From: Marinobacter gudaonensis
GTDB lineage: Bacteria; Pseudomonadota; Gammaproteobacteria; Pseudomonadales; Oleiphilaceae
Reading direction: 5' to 3'
NCBI RefSeq assembly: GCF_900115175.1
Contig: NZ_FOYV01000001.1
Location: forward strand, 1,674,001-1,738,000
Length of the DNA stretch: 64,000 nucleotides
Shown: one piece after another, positions 41,098 to 51,721 of the stretch
How the letters are laid out: each line of letters begins with the position of its first letter
Numbering within the stretch: position 1 is the first letter of the stretch
The notes under the pieces: model-generated
What the model saw: only the letters and a program-made list of their open reading frames with translations
Databases searched by the model: none
What the model was told of the DNA's origin: nothing
Position numbers and translations under genes: made by a program

Positions 41098-42081
41098 ATG
41101 CTGATGGCAATTGGCGCAATCATCGCCGGCCTGGTACTCCTGGTCTGGAGTGCCGACAAATTTGTGGAAGGTGCGGCGGCCACCGCCAAACACCTGGGCA
41201 TGCCGACACTGCTGATTGGCATGGTGATCATCGGCTTTGGCACCTCGGCGCCGGAACTGGCGGTATCGGCCATGGCGGCGGCTGACGGCAACCCTGGCCT
41301 GGCGCTCGGCAACGGCTACGGTTCCAACATCACCAACATTGCGCTGATTGTCGGCCTGACCGCCGTGATTGCGCCGATTGCGGTGCATTCCCAGGTGATC
41401 CGCAAGGAACTCCCTCTTCTGGTGGTGCTCACACTCATTGCCGGTGCCCAACTGCTTGATGGCGAACTGTCACGGCTGGATGGCTGGATACTGCTGGCAG
41501 TGTTTGCCGCCGTGATGGGCTGGTCCATCTACCAGGGCATGAAAGGCAAAGCTGACCCGCTGGCCAGCGAGACTGATGCCGAAATCATCGCCCACCCGAT
41601 GCCCCTGAAAACCGCCCTGATCTGGCTGGCGGTTGGTCTGGTCCTGCTGATCGTCAGCTCACGGATGCTGGTATGGGGCGCTGTCACCATTGCCCAGAGC
41701 CTCGGGGTCAGTGACCTGGTGATTGGCCTGACCATTGTGGCCATCGGCACATCACTGCCAGAGCTGGCCTCGGCACTGGCGGCGGTCAAGAAAAACGAAC
41801 ACGACCTGATCCTCGGTAACATCCTCGGCTCTGGTATTTTCAACACCCTGGCGGTGGTGGGCCTGGCCGCGGCCATTGAGCCCCTGGCGGTCGATCCGGC
41901 CGTGCTCTACCGGGACTGGAATCTCATGCTGGCGCTCACCGTTGGCCTGCTGCTGATGGGATTCGGCCTGACCGGCGCCCGCAAGCTGATCAGCCGGCTT
42001 GATGGCGGCATTCTGGTGCTGGTGTACGTGGCCTACACGGGCTACCTGCTGTCAACGGTGGTGGCGGCCGGCACGGCCTGA
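41098..42081 (+). CDS. YrbG-family Ca2+/Na+ exchanger
   Basis: A CaCA-superfamily cation exchanger of 327 residues. The two inverted alpha-repeats are GFGTSAPELAVSAMAAADGNPGLALGNGYGSNITNIAL (about 42-80) and AIGTSLPELASALAAVKKNEHDLILGNILGSGIFNTL (about 216-252), each with the Glu and Asn that bind cations. GAGG lies 7 nt before the ATG. It shares a transcript with nhaD, so the Na+ gradient side product of Ca2+ export may be handled by its partner. Confidence 0.9.
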   Translation: MLMAIGAIIAGLVLLVWSADKFVEGAAATAKHLGMPTLLIGMVIIGFGTSAPELAVSAMAAADGNPGLALGNGYGSNITNIALIVGLTAVIAPIAVHSQVIRKELPLLVVLTLIAGAQLLDGELSRLDGWILLAVFAAVMGWSIYQGMKGKADPLASETDAEIIAHPMPLKTALIWLAVGLVLLIVSSRMLVWGAVTIAQSLGVSDLVIGLTIVAIGTSLPELASALAAVKKNEHDLILGNILGSGIFNTLAVVGLAAAIEPLAVDPAVLYRDWNLMLALTVGLLLMGFGLTGARKLISRLDGGILVLVYVAYTGYLLSTVVAAGTA

Positions 42082-42097
42082 GCCCCCACAGCGAGCC

Positions 42098-42862
42098 TTA
42101 TTCGGCCTCGCCGTCACCGAGAAGACCGGTTAAACGCTCCCGGACCTCGGCCATCACCTCGTCGAGGTCTTCCTTGGTCTTGCCGGTGGTATCCAGCGGG
42201 GCGCCCACCCGCACATCCACGGGCTGGCCCAGGTTGATCTTCCATGTGCGCGCGGGCAACACCCGGTGAATCCCGCGCACCGCCACTGGAACGATGACCG
42301 CCTGGGTGTCCAGAGCCAGGTGAAAACAGCCTTTCTTGAACGGCAGCAGCTTGCCATCCGGTGACCGGGTCCCCTCGGGTGCCGCCCAGAGCACAATACC
42401 GCTTTCCATCATTTCCCGGGCCCTGGCCAGGTCCCGCACCGCCCGGGTTCGGTTGGAACGATCCACCGACGGAAATTCAGCCGCCCGCATGGCCTGGCCC
42501 AGCAGGGGAATGCTGAACAGTTCCTTTTTCGCCAGCATGCGAATGGATCCGGGCAGGGATACGAAACTGACCGGGATATCGTAATGACTGGCGTGGGTAC
42601 ACATGATGATGTAACGCCGCCCGTCGCCGAAATCCGGCACCTCTCCCCGCACCGTAAGGTTGGCCCGCACCAATCGTAACAGCGCCGCCGACCACTCCCG
42701 ACAGTACTTGTCCACGATCGGCCGGTTGAGCTGGCCAAACAGCGCGCGCAGCAGAACCAGCAGCGAGTAGATAGCCGTCAGACCAACACTGCCCAGCACC
42801 ACGCCCGCGCGCCGAAGCAGGGTCGCTGATTCGGTCAGCGGGCTCAGATTCAGTCGGATCAT
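42098..42862 (-). CDS. 1-acylglycerol-3-phosphate acyltransferase (PlsC family)
   Basis: Membrane-bound acyltransferase, 254 residues, with an N-terminal hydrophobic helix (about 20-42). The HX4D motif is HASHYD (about 90-95) and the second motif is EGTRSPDG, both needed for catalysis. It probably acylates lysophosphatidic acid or another lysophospholipid; several paralogues are common. It follows msrB by 18 nt on the same strand, and its C-terminus meets the convergent yrbG-like gene. Confidence 0.9.
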   Translation of the reverse strand: MIRLNLSPLTESATLLRRAGVVLGSVGLTAIYSLLVLLRALFGQLNRPIVDKYCREWSAALLRLVRANLTVRGEVPDFGDGRRYIIMCTHASHYDIPVSFVSLPGSIRMLAKKELFSIPLLGQAMRAAEFPSVDRSNRTRAVRDLARAREMMESGIVLWAAPEGTRSPDGKLLPFKKGCFHLALDTQAVIVPVAVRGIHRVLPARTWKINLGQPVDVRVGAPLDTTGKTKEDLDEVMAEVRERLTGLLGDGEAE

Positions 42863-42880
42863 TCAGGTTCCCGGGGCCAG

Positions 42881-43309
42881 CTAGCCGTTCTCTGTGAACA
42901 CCATGGCAACGGAATTCAGGCAATAGCGTTGCCCGGTCGGCGGCGGCCCATCCGGGAACACGTGCCCAAGGTGACTGTCGCAGCGCGGACACCGTATTTC
43001 GGTCCGGGTCATGCCGAGGCTGGTATCCTCGATATAGCGAATGTGTTCCGGGTCGAAGGGCTGGAAAAAACTGGGCCAGCCGGTACCCGAATCGAACTTT
43101 GAGTCCGAGCTGAACAGTGGCAGATCGCAGAGCCGGCAGTGGTACACGCCGGCTTTCTTGTTGTCCAGCAGAGTGCCACAGAACGGATGCTCGGTGCCGT
43201 GGTCCAGCAGGACACGCCGCTCCTCGGCGGTCAGGTCGGCGGCCTTCTCCTCAACCTGCGCCGGAGTCAGGGGCGTCAGGTCATAACCAGATGCAGAAAC
43301 GGCCATCAT
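42881..43309 (-). CDS. msrB: peptide methionine (R)-S-oxide reductase MsrB
   Basis: Repairs methionine-R-sulfoxide in proteins. The 142-residue protein has the two zinc CxxC motifs (CRLC and CPRC), [34 protein letters not shown] with the catalytic Cys, and a family-typical N-terminus [10 protein letters not shown]. It is only 8 nt after msrA and so is made together with it. Confidence 0.96.
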   Translation of the reverse strand: MMAVSASGYDLTPLTPAQVEEKAADLTAEERRVLLDHGTEHPFCGTLLDNKKAGVYHCRLCDLPLFSSDSKFDSGTGWPSFFQPFDPEHIRYIEDTSLGMTRTEIRCPRCDSHLGHVFPDGPPPTGQRYCLNSVAMVFTENG

Positions 43310-43317
43310 CTATCTCC

Positions 43318-43971
43318 TCAGGCGGTGCTGTCTGTGTCAGTGTCGGTGTATTCCGGCTTCAGCTTGTCACCAAACCGGTCCACCAGCTTTTCCATTTTCG
43401 GGGCCGCCACCGCCATGATGTAGGGCTGATAGGGGTTGCGGGCGGCGAAGTTCTGGTGGTACTCCTCGGCCGGGTAGAACGCCTCCAGCGGCTCCAGCGT
43501 GGTCACGATCGGATCCGGATACACGCCGGCCTCCTCCAACTGCCGGATGTAGGCTTCGACCACCTCGCGCTGCTCGGCGGTTTCAAAAAACACGGCGGAT
43601 CGATACTGGGTGCCGCGATCATTGCCCTGGCGGTTCAGCTGCGTGGGGTCGTGGGCAACGGAGAAGAACACTTTCAGCAGTTCACCGAAACTTACCCTGG
43701 CCGGGTCGTAGTGCACTTCAACCACCTCGGCGTGGCCGGTGGTGCCGCTGCACACCGCCTCGTAGTTGGCGGAACTGGCATGGCCTCCGGCATAGCCGGA
43801 CTGGACTCGGGTGACGCCGTCAATCGCCAGGAACACGGCCTCGACGCACCAGAAACAACCGCCGGCCAATACCACCCGCTGCTCGCCAGCGGCGGCGGGC
43901 AAATCCTTCTCCGGGTCCGGGAATCGGCTGCGGGGAACCTTCAGGCCGGGAATGTTGCAGGATGTCGACAT
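43318..43971 (-). CDS. msrA: peptide methionine (S)-S-oxide reductase MsrA
   Basis: Repairs methionine-S-sulfoxide. The ATG at 43971 gives 217 residues, with the catalytic motif [11 protein letters not shown] near residue 38 and [28 protein letters not shown]. The longer open frame upstream shows no family match. msrA-msrB order gives both stereospecific repair enzymes in one unit. Confidence 0.95.
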   Translation of the reverse strand: MSTSCNIPGLKVPRSRFPDPEKDLPAAAGEQRVVLAGGCFWCVEAVFLAIDGVTRVQSGYAGGHASSANYEAVCSGTTGHAEVVEVHYDPARVSFGELLKVFFSVAHDPTQLNRQGNDRGTQYRSAVFFETAEQREVVEAYIRQLEEAGVYPDPIVTTLEPLEAFYPAEEYHQNFAARNPYQPYIMAVAAPKMEKLVDRFGDKLKPEYTDTDTDSTA

Positions 43972-44082
43972 GGTGACCTCTGATTTCAAACCGTTATGTG
44001 CTTGCAGGGGATTGTGGCCGGAAACCGGCAACTTTGCCAACCCGCGCCCCGGCGTCTACAAGGCCCGCCAGTTGTACGATCA

Positions 44083-45264
44083 TCAGAGGGGCAGGATCAC
44101 ACCCACGCCCGCGCTCAGCGGCGCCAGCAGCCACACCGGCACTCGCCAGACCGCCAGGGCCACCCACAGCAACAGCACCAGGCCAAAATCCATCGGGCCG
44201 TGCACCGCAGAAGTCCAGACCGGGTCGTACAGGGCCGCCAGCAGCAATCCGACAACACCGGCATTCACCCCCGCCAATGCCGAGCGTGCCGCACGGTGTT
44301 CCCGCAGCCATCGCCACAGAGGCAGACCCGCAAACACCAGCAGGGTGCCCGGCAGGAAAACCGCCACTACCGCCAACAGACCGCCGGCCACACCGGCCTC
44401 GGCCCCGCCGAGGAAGCCCGAAAAGCTGAACAGCGGCCCCGGCATTGCCTGAGCCACCCCGTAACCGGCCAGAAAGGTGTCCGCCGGCATGGCACCCGAT
44501 GCCACGAACCCTTCCTGCAGCCAGGGCAGCACCACATGGCCACCACCAAACACCAGGGCGCCTGCCCGGTACATTTCGGCGGCAACCCACGCCAGGCTGC
44601 CCGACACCTGTGGCAGGAACGACGCCAGCAACAGCCCCAGGAATACCAGCCCCATCAAGACCGGCTTGCCGGACTGCAACGGCAAGTGCAACGGATCGGC
44701 GGCCCGATCGCTGCCAAGCCCCATGAGCGCTCCGGCGCCTCCGGCGATGGCCAGGGCCAGGAGCTGCATCCAGGTCTCCCCGATTATCAGCAGGCCGATC
44801 GCCACCAGCAGTGCCATGGCCACCCGGCTGCGGTCCGGGCACAGGCTCTTGCCCATTTGCCAAACCGCCTGCGCCACCACCGCTACCACGAACAGTTTGA
44901 GGCCCTTTACCCAGCCCCCGGAGCTGGCTTCGGGCCAGAGGCTCAACCCCACTGCAAAGCCGATCATGATCACCGCCGATGGCAGTGTGAAGCCAAGCCA
45001 AGCTGCCAGAGCCCCACGGTAGTGTCCCTTAAGGAAACCAATAGTAAGACCCACCTGGCTGGATGCCGGGCCCGGTAACAACTGGCAGAGCGCCACGATT
45101 TCGCCATACACGCTGTCCGACAGCCACCGGCGGCGCTTGACGAACTCGTTGTGAAAAAAACCGAGATGGGCCGCCGGCCCGCCAAAGGAGGTCAGCCCAA
45201 GGCGCAGAAAGAGCCCGAAAATCTGCCAGAAGGAAGCTCTGCTCGGTTGCGTTTCTGTGGTCAT
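44083..45264 (-). CDS. chrA: chromate transporter ChrA family
   Basis: A 393-residue long-chain ChrA protein with two homologous halves (about 10-190 and 215-390). The first half starts FWQIFGLFLRLGLTSFGGPAAHLGFFHNEFVKRRRWLSD and has ALCQLLPGPASSQVGLTIG; the second has AGALVFGGGHVVLPWLQEGFV and GYGVAQAMPGPLFSFSGFLGG. Such proteins export chromate with proton exchange; some members may carry other anions. It stands alone, with no chrB-type regulator nearby. Confidence 0.92.
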   Translation of the reverse strand: MTTETQPSRASFWQIFGLFLRLGLTSFGGPAAHLGFFHNEFVKRRRWLSDSVYGEIVALCQLLPGPASSQVGLTIGFLKGHYRGALAAWLGFTLPSAVIMIGFAVGLSLWPEASSGGWVKGLKLFVVAVVAQAVWQMGKSLCPDRSRVAMALLVAIGLLIIGETWMQLLALAIAGGAGALMGLGSDRAADPLHLPLQSGKPVLMGLVFLGLLLASFLPQVSGSLAWVAAEMYRAGALVFGGGHVVLPWLQEGFVASGAMPADTFLAGYGVAQAMPGPLFSFSGFLGGAEAGVAGGLLAVVAVFLPGTLLVFAGLPLWRWLREHRAARSALAGVNAGVVGLLLAALYDPVWTSAVHGPMDFGLVLLLWVALAVWRVPVWLLAPLSAGVGVILPL

Positions 45265-45428
45265 GGTTGTCTTGCTCCCGGGGCCTGGTCATCGATGTGC
45301 CGGTATCCGGCATCAAACATGAACATTATGTCGTTTTGGTTGCATAGCATCGAGGGCCAACCATAATGAAGGAGGGTTTGCCACTTTGCATTCAGGCCAT
45401 GCCCGGCTCGGCATACGAAGGAAACACA

Positions 45429-46403
45429 ATGACGGCAAGGGCTCACACACCGGAGAACCAGGACGATCTCCTGGAATACCGCCTGAGCCTGAGACTCGGC
45501 CCTGTTCACGCCCGCCAGAGACTGGGCATTGAACGGGAAGCCGAGGCGAAGGTGTTCGGGCAGGATCACAGTTCTTTCCATCTGGAAAACTGGGCCACTG
45601 CGCCCCGGTTTATCCGGACCTGCCTTCAACTGGCCGGCCTATGGCGTCGGGGCCAGCACAACAGCCGACGTCTGAACACGGTTCACAACCGCTTCTGTCT
45701 GCCCAACCTCCCCGCCGCCTTCGAGGGCTTCCGAATCCTGCACCTCACCGACCTTCATGTGGACATGGATGAGGCCAACCTGCAGGCGGTGCTGCGCCAG
45801 ATCGAGCCGCTGGATTACGACCTGTGCGTGCTTACCGGTGATTACCGGAAACTGACCTGGGGACCCATTGAAAATGCCCTGCAAGGCATGGCCCGTTTGC
45901 GCCGGGGCATTCGAGGCACCGCCTACGCGGTGCTTGGCAACCACGACAGCGTTCGCATGGTACCGGCCCTGGAAGACATGGGCTACCAACTGCTGATGAA
46001 CGAGATGGCGCCCCTGGAGCGGGAGGGCCAGACCCTGTTCCTGGCCGGCGTCGACGACGCCCACTTCTACAAGGTCCACAACCTGCACCGGGCCGGCGAC
46101 GAGATACCCGCCGGTGGCACCAGTATCCTGCTCAGCCACACCCCCGAAATCTGGCGGGAGGCGGCCCACGCCGGGTACGACGTATTCCTGTGCGGTCACA
46201 CCCACGGTGGCCAGATCTGCCTGCCCGGGGGCATTCCCGTAACCCTGGACTCGGATTGCCCCCGCAGTCTTGGCCGGGGCTACTGGCAGGTCAACGGCAT
46301 GCAGGGTTACACCTCACCGGGCAGCGGAACCTCCGTGGTGAATGTGCGCCTGAACTGCCCGCCAGAGGTCACCCTGCACACCCTCACCCGGGGCCCCGAT
46401 TAG
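45429..46403 (+). CDS. calcineurin-like metallophosphoesterase (YkuE/YaeI type)
   Basis: A 324-residue phosphoesterase. The start at 45429 has AAGGA upstream. The first 100 or so residues are a family-unlike, basic, possibly membrane-associating segment. Then come the metal motifs LHLTDLHVD, LTGDYR, GNHDS, LLSHTPE and GHTHGGQ, all intact. YaeI/YkuE-type members act on phospholipids or lipid-A precursors, but the substrate here is not known. It is divergent from chrA and convergent with the CarS-like gene. Confidence 0.85.
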   Translation: MTARAHTPENQDDLLEYRLSLRLGPVHARQRLGIEREAEAKVFGQDHSSFHLENWATAPRFIRTCLQLAGLWRRGQHNSRRLNTVHNRFCLPNLPAAFEGFRILHLTDLHVDMDEANLQAVLRQIEPLDYDLCVLTGDYRKLTWGPIENALQGMARLRRGIRGTAYAVLGNHDSVRMVPALEDMGYQLLMNEMAPLEREGQTLFLAGVDDAHFYKVHNLHRAGDEIPAGGTSILLSHTPEIWREAAHAGYDVFLCGHTHGGQICLPGGIPVTLDSDCPRSLGRGYWQVNGMQGYTSPGSGTSVVNVRLNCPPEVTLHTLTRGPD

Positions 46404-46882
46404 TGCGGCTGTCGCCGGATACCCAGGCGATACAGCAGCGGTGAAGCCAGGATGTTGGAAACGGTGAACAACGCCACAACGGCAATCACCACCCAAGCGC
46501 TGACCGGCAGCCACACCATGGCCAGCAGCATAGGCAGCAGCGCTTCCGGAATCTGATCAAGACCAACGGCCCGGGCGCTGGAATCGAGCCCGAGACGACG
46601 CTTGATGAAGCTACTGATCAGGTCGCCTGCCAGGCCAAGCAATCCGAAAAGCACGCCGAACACAAAGCCCAGCCCGGTCGCCACAGAAAACAGCGCGCAC
46701 GCCAGCGTTCCGAATGCCACGCCTCGCCAGGTTTTGCTGTGACCAAACACGGGGCGGCCATCCCCCCAGAGCCGGTCACCGTCCACCGGCGCCGACCACC
46801 GGTCTTTTAGCAGGCGGGCGGCGACGACCGGCGTACCGTTGGCTAGCACCAGCATCACATAAAGCTCCAGGGTGATCAGCAA
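46400..46882 (-). CDS. CDP-archaeol synthase-like membrane protein (CarS family)
   Basis: A 160-residue membrane protein with about four hydrophobic segments. The motif LWGDGRPVFGHSKTWRG and the Asp-rich loop GDLISSFIKRRLGLDSSARAVGLDQIPE are typical of the CarS/CdsA-related family, which forms CDP-activated lipids from CTP. Bacterial members are of uncertain substrate. The start is uncertain: TTG at 46882 or ATG at 46855. It follows fumC by 26 nt and its end overlaps that of the metallophosphoesterase gene. Confidence 0.75.
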   Translation of the reverse strand: MLITLELYVMLVLANGTPVVAARLLKDRWSAPVDGDRLWGDGRPVFGHSKTWRGVAFGTLACALFSVATGLGFVFGVLFGLLGLAGDLISSFIKRRLGLDSSARAVGLDQIPEALLPMLLAMVWLPVSAWVVIAVVALFTVSNILASPLLYRLGIRRQPH

Positions 46883-46908
46883 AGGCCCTCGCCTCCCTGT
46901 CCGGCGCC

Positions 46909-48285
<1,377 letters not shown>

Positions 48286-48297
48286 GATCCCTCCTGT

Positions 48298-48327
48298 CTG
48301 TCCGTTTACATCCTGTCCGTTTACATC
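48298..48327. repeat. perfect 15-bp tandem duplication upstream of fumC
   Basis: CTGTCCGTTTACATC occurs twice head-to-tail at 48298-48312 and 48313-48327, ending 13 nt before the fumC start region. It lies in the 5' untranslated or promoter region of fumC. Confidence 0.8.
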
Positions 48328-48367
48328 GTGAGTTACCGGCGTTGTACGGCAGGCTCCGGCGTCTGTA

Positions 48368-48655
48368 TCAACCCGTACCGCCGTGGGACCTCAGTCGTAC
48401 ATGGTCGCAAATGCCGGTGACCTGCTCAAAGTTCAGGATCAGGGTGTGCACGGTGTTGGTGTAGGTATCATGCAGGTGAAACTTGTATCGACGCTGTTTC
48501 TCACCCTGGAGGAAGCTGTCGTACTCGCGTACCAGTTCCCGCACATCGCCGCCCGAGTCCTGGCTCCAGGTGGCGTTGAACGGGCCAAGCACGGCGCCGC
48601 CGGCGAGGCAGACCGTGACTTCGTGGTTGGTCAGGCTGTTGTCCGGAACACTCAT
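48368..48655 (-). CDS. hypothetical protein, 95 residues
   Basis: A soluble protein I do not recognise. It has no signal peptide or membrane segment and contains mixed polar and aromatic residues (YKFHLHDTYTNTVHTLILNFEQVTG). It is kept as a gene because a strong AAGGAG site lies 7 nt before its ATG and its base composition matches the neighbours. It lies upstream of fumC on the same strand, 82 nt away. Confidence 0.6.
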   Translation of the reverse strand: MSVPDNSLTNHEVTVCLAGGAVLGPFNATWSQDSGGDVRELVREYDSFLQGEKQRRYKFHLHDTYTNTVHTLILNFEQVTGICDHVRLRSHGGTG

Positions 48656-48760
48656 GATGGATCTCCTTCCTGTGAACCTCCCCTAAGTGTAGTCGGGCGG
48701 TGCAATTCCTGTGATTTTCGCGCGCCGGAAGGAGACCGGCGAGGTCGGGAGCGACCTTGA

Positions 48761-50530
48761 TCAGAGCGTCGAGGAAGGGGTGATCAGGCTGGTAATCAGG
48801 GCCCGCAGCCGGTTCGGCTTTACCGGTTTGTTGAGTATCGGAAGGTACTGCGCCCGCAACAGTCGGCGGGTGTCGTCACTTCGATCAGCCGTAATGACAG
48901 CGGCCGGGATATCCTGGCCGAGATGCCGCCGGACCGCGTGAATGGCATCGTAACCGGTCAATTCCTGGTCGAGGTGATAATCGGCCAGGATCACCGCAGG
49001 CACCCGGGCGCCCGGCGCCATCTTCGCCAGCGCCTCCGCCTTGCTGCCAGCTGTGATCACATCGCACCCCCAGCGCTCCAGCAACACCTGCATGCTTTCC
49101 AGCACCGCCGGTTCGTTATCGATCACCAGCACCGGCAGGCCGTCGAACCCCTTGGCATGGCCGGGTAAGGTGGCGCGGGGCGCAGGCCCGGGGGACGAAG
49201 TAGCCTGATCGAGAGGCAGGGTTAGCACGAACCGGGACCCGCGCCCCGGCCTTGACGCCACATCGATGCTGTAGCCCAACACCCGCACCATGCGCTCGAC
49301 TATGGCAAGCCCGAGGCCAACGCCCTGCCGGCCGCCGGTACCCTGGGGCAGCAACTGGTGGAATTCGGTAAAGATGTCCCGGAGCTTGGCCGCCTCGATG
49401 CCGACACCGGTGTCCCACACTTCAATGCGCAGCTGCTCGCCCCGCTGCCGGAGCGCAAGCACCACGCCGCCATTGCGGGTGTAGCGAAAAGCATTGCTGA
49501 GCAGGTTGCGCACAATGCGGGTGAGCATGCGCTGGTCGGTTCGGACTACCGCAGGCACCGTGCGTACCCGGAAGCCCAGGCCGGCATTGGCGGCCACTGC
49601 CTCAAATTCCTCGCCCAGGGATCTGGCCAGGGCGGCCACGTCGGTATACACCAGGTCCGGCTTCATGGCCTGCTGATCGAGTTTCGAGATATCCAGCAGA
49701 TCCGCCAGCAGGTCTTCGGCCCCTTCAAGGGCCCGGTGCACCTGCTGCACCATGCGGGCTTCCTGTTCCGGCAGCGAGCTGTCCTGAAGCGCGGAGATCA
49801 TCAGGCGCGCAGCGTTCAGTGGCTGTAACAGGTCGTGGCTGGCCGCCGCCAGGTATTTGTCCTTGCTGCGATTCGCCTCTTTGGCGGCCTCCATGGCCAC
49901 CACCAGTTCCCGCTCGACTTTTTCCCGCTCCTCGATCTGGTAACGCAGGCCCACGTTGGCGTTCTGCAACGCCTCGGTACGCTCCTCCACCCGGCGCTCA
50001 AGCGTGGCGTTGAGTTGTTCCAGTTTCTGCCGGGCCAGCACCCGCTCGGTAATATCGGCCACGAACGCTTCCACCACCTCGGGCCCCAAATCCGGCCTGC
50101 GCAGCAAGGTCACGGCCACCTGCACCGGCGTGCGATCGGCCCGCTGGAACCGGGTTTCACGGGCGCTCAGGCTGCCGTGATCGAGCAGTTCCTGGCGGAT
50201 GGCATCAAATTCACTGGAACTGCAGAAAAGCTGTTCCCGGAGCCGGATCACCCCGTTTTTGAGCGCCTCGGGACTGTCGTACCCGCAGATCCGTGCCATT
50301 GCCGGATTGCAGGCCAGGAAGCCGCCGCGCAGGTTAGCCTGGAAAATACCGTGCAGGGCATTCTCGAACAGCCACTTGTAGCGGTTACGTTCCTGCTCGA
50401 GCTCCTCAATCCGTTCCTGCAACGCCGGGTAATAGTTCTTACGAACAGACTGGCTGCCCAGTCCCAGAAGATCGCCAATTCCGTAGCTGTTGTCCCGCTC
50501 GCCGTCCTGTTCGTCAGAGCGCTTCTTCAT
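48761..50530 (-). CDS. hybrid sensor histidine kinase (ErcS/NahK-like)
   Basis: Cytosolic hybrid kinase of 589 residues from the ATG at 50530, which has AGG 6 nt upstream; an in-frame ATG at 50545 is possible. Order: short N-terminal coiled coil (about 30-50), PAS domain (about 50-165), coiled coil, HisKA with His232 (AAASHDLLQPLNAAR), HATPase (GVGLGLAIVERMV), and a receiver (about 463-589) with Asp517 and Lys568. Its first codons overlap the end of ercA. In Pseudomonas aeruginosa similar kinases control PQQ-dependent ethanol oxidation, and the position here supports that role. Confidence 0.85.
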   Translation of the reverse strand: MKKRSDEQDGERDNSYGIGDLLGLGSQSVRKNYYPALQERIEELEQERNRYKWLFENALHGIFQANLRGGFLACNPAMARICGYDSPEALKNGVIRLREQLFCSSSEFDAIRQELLDHGSLSARETRFQRADRTPVQVAVTLLRRPDLGPEVVEAFVADITERVLARQKLEQLNATLERRVEERTEALQNANVGLRYQIEEREKVERELVVAMEAAKEANRSKDKYLAAASHDLLQPLNAARLMISALQDSSLPEQEARMVQQVHRALEGAEDLLADLLDISKLDQQAMKPDLVYTDVAALARSLGEEFEAVAANAGLGFRVRTVPAVVRTDQRMLTRIVRNLLSNAFRYTRNGGVVLALRQRGEQLRIEVWDTGVGIEAAKLRDIFTEFHQLLPQGTGGRQGVGLGLAIVERMVRVLGYSIDVASRPGRGSRFVLTLPLDQATSSPGPAPRATLPGHAKGFDGLPVLVIDNEPAVLESMQVLLERWGCDVITAGSKAEALAKMAPGARVPAVILADYHLDQELTGYDAIHAVRRHLGQDIPAAVITADRSDDTRRLLRAQYLPILNKPVKPNRLRALITSLITPSSTL

Positions 50531-51677
50531 AAACGACCTGGACATCCCGGAGCGAGGACTTTCGTGGATTGGTCAGAATGCAGGGGTCCTGGAGGGCGAA
50601 GCCGGACAGGTAGGGAATGTCAGACACGCTCACTCCGAGCTGGGCCAGCCGCGCTTCCAGGCCCACCCGGCGTTTGAGCTCCACAATCCGGCCCATCAGA
50701 CGCCGCTTGATCTCGGCCTTGCTCATGCCCCGGGTGTCGATGTCCATGGCCTCGGCCACCCGCCGGAACCGGTCCTCGGCGGCCTGGTAGTTGTAGGCCA
50801 CTACGTGTTCCAGCAGCAGCGCGTTACAAAGACCATGGGGCAGATCCAGGAAGCCGCCCAGACTGTGAGACATGGCGTGCACTGCACCGAGGATGGCGTT
50901 GGAAAACGCCAGGCCCGCCTGCATGGACGCCAGCATGATCTGCTCCCGCAGCACCGGATCGGCGGTGTTGGCCACCAGCGGCTCGAGGTTGCGATTGATC
51001 AGCCGGATGGCCTCCAGGGCGTGGGTGTCGGTGAGCGGGCCGCTGCCAGTGGAGACGAATGCTTCAATGGCGTGCACCAGGGCATCCACACCGGTACAGG
51101 CGGTGAGGTAGGCGTCCATGGTTTCGGTCACTTCCGGATCTATCAGCGACACATCCGGCACCACGGCCTTGCTGATGATGGAGAATTTGAACCGGCGATT
51201 GGGGTCGGAGATGATCGCAAACTGGGAGACGTCGGCGGAGGTACCAGCCGTGGTCGGTATCAGGATCAACGGGGGTGGCGGATTGGTGATGGTATCCACA
51301 CCCTCGAATTCGAGAATGTTGCGACCGTGGGTGGCAACAATGCCGATGCCCTTGGCGCAGTCCATGGGACTGCCGCCACCAATGGCTACAATGACATCGC
51401 AATCGCTCGACTTGTACAGCTCGGCGCCTGTCATCACCTCCTCGACCTTGGGATTGGGCGAAACACCGGTGAACAGGGTACTGCGGATGCCAGCGTCGGT
51501 CAGGACTGTCTCAATCTCGCGAACCCAGCCGGCGGCGGCCACCCCGGGATCAGACACAAGGAGCACGTGTCGGGCGCCAAAGTTGCTGGCAAAGTTTGCC
51601 ACTGACTTGCGCGACCCGGCGCCGAACACAATCTCCGGGGACACAAACTTTCTAAGCGCGGAAATGTCGTGGCTCAT
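50514..51677 (-). CDS. ercA: iron-containing alcohol dehydrogenase ErcA
   Basis: A group III (iron-type) alcohol dehydrogenase, 387 residues. The NAD-binding GGGSPMDCAKGIG and the metal-binding region HAMSHSLGGFLDLPHGLCNALLLEHVV are intact. In Pseudomonas, ErcA sits directly after pqqH and has a regulatory role in ethanol oxidation, perhaps by generating or removing a signal. Here it follows pqqH by 44 nt and overlaps the kinase gene. Confidence 0.9.
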   Translation of the reverse strand: MSHDISALRKFVSPEIVFGAGSRKSVANFASNFGARHVLLVSDPGVAAAGWVREIETVLTDAGIRSTLFTGVSPNPKVEEVMTGAELYKSSDCDVIVAIGGGSPMDCAKGIGIVATHGRNILEFEGVDTITNPPPPLILIPTTAGTSADVSQFAIISDPNRRFKFSIISKAVVPDVSLIDPEVTETMDAYLTACTGVDALVHAIEAFVSTGSGPLTDTHALEAIRLINRNLEPLVANTADPVLREQIMLASMQAGLAFSNAILGAVHAMSHSLGGFLDLPHGLCNALLLEHVVAYNYQAAEDRFRRVAEAMDIDTRGMSKAEIKRRLMGRIVELKRRVGLEARLAQLGVSVSDIPYLSGFALQDPCILTNPRKSSLRDVQVVYEEAL

Positions 51678-51721
51678 CGTTCTCTATCCGACCGTTTGTT
51701 GTTATAGGAATCGTCGAAAGT

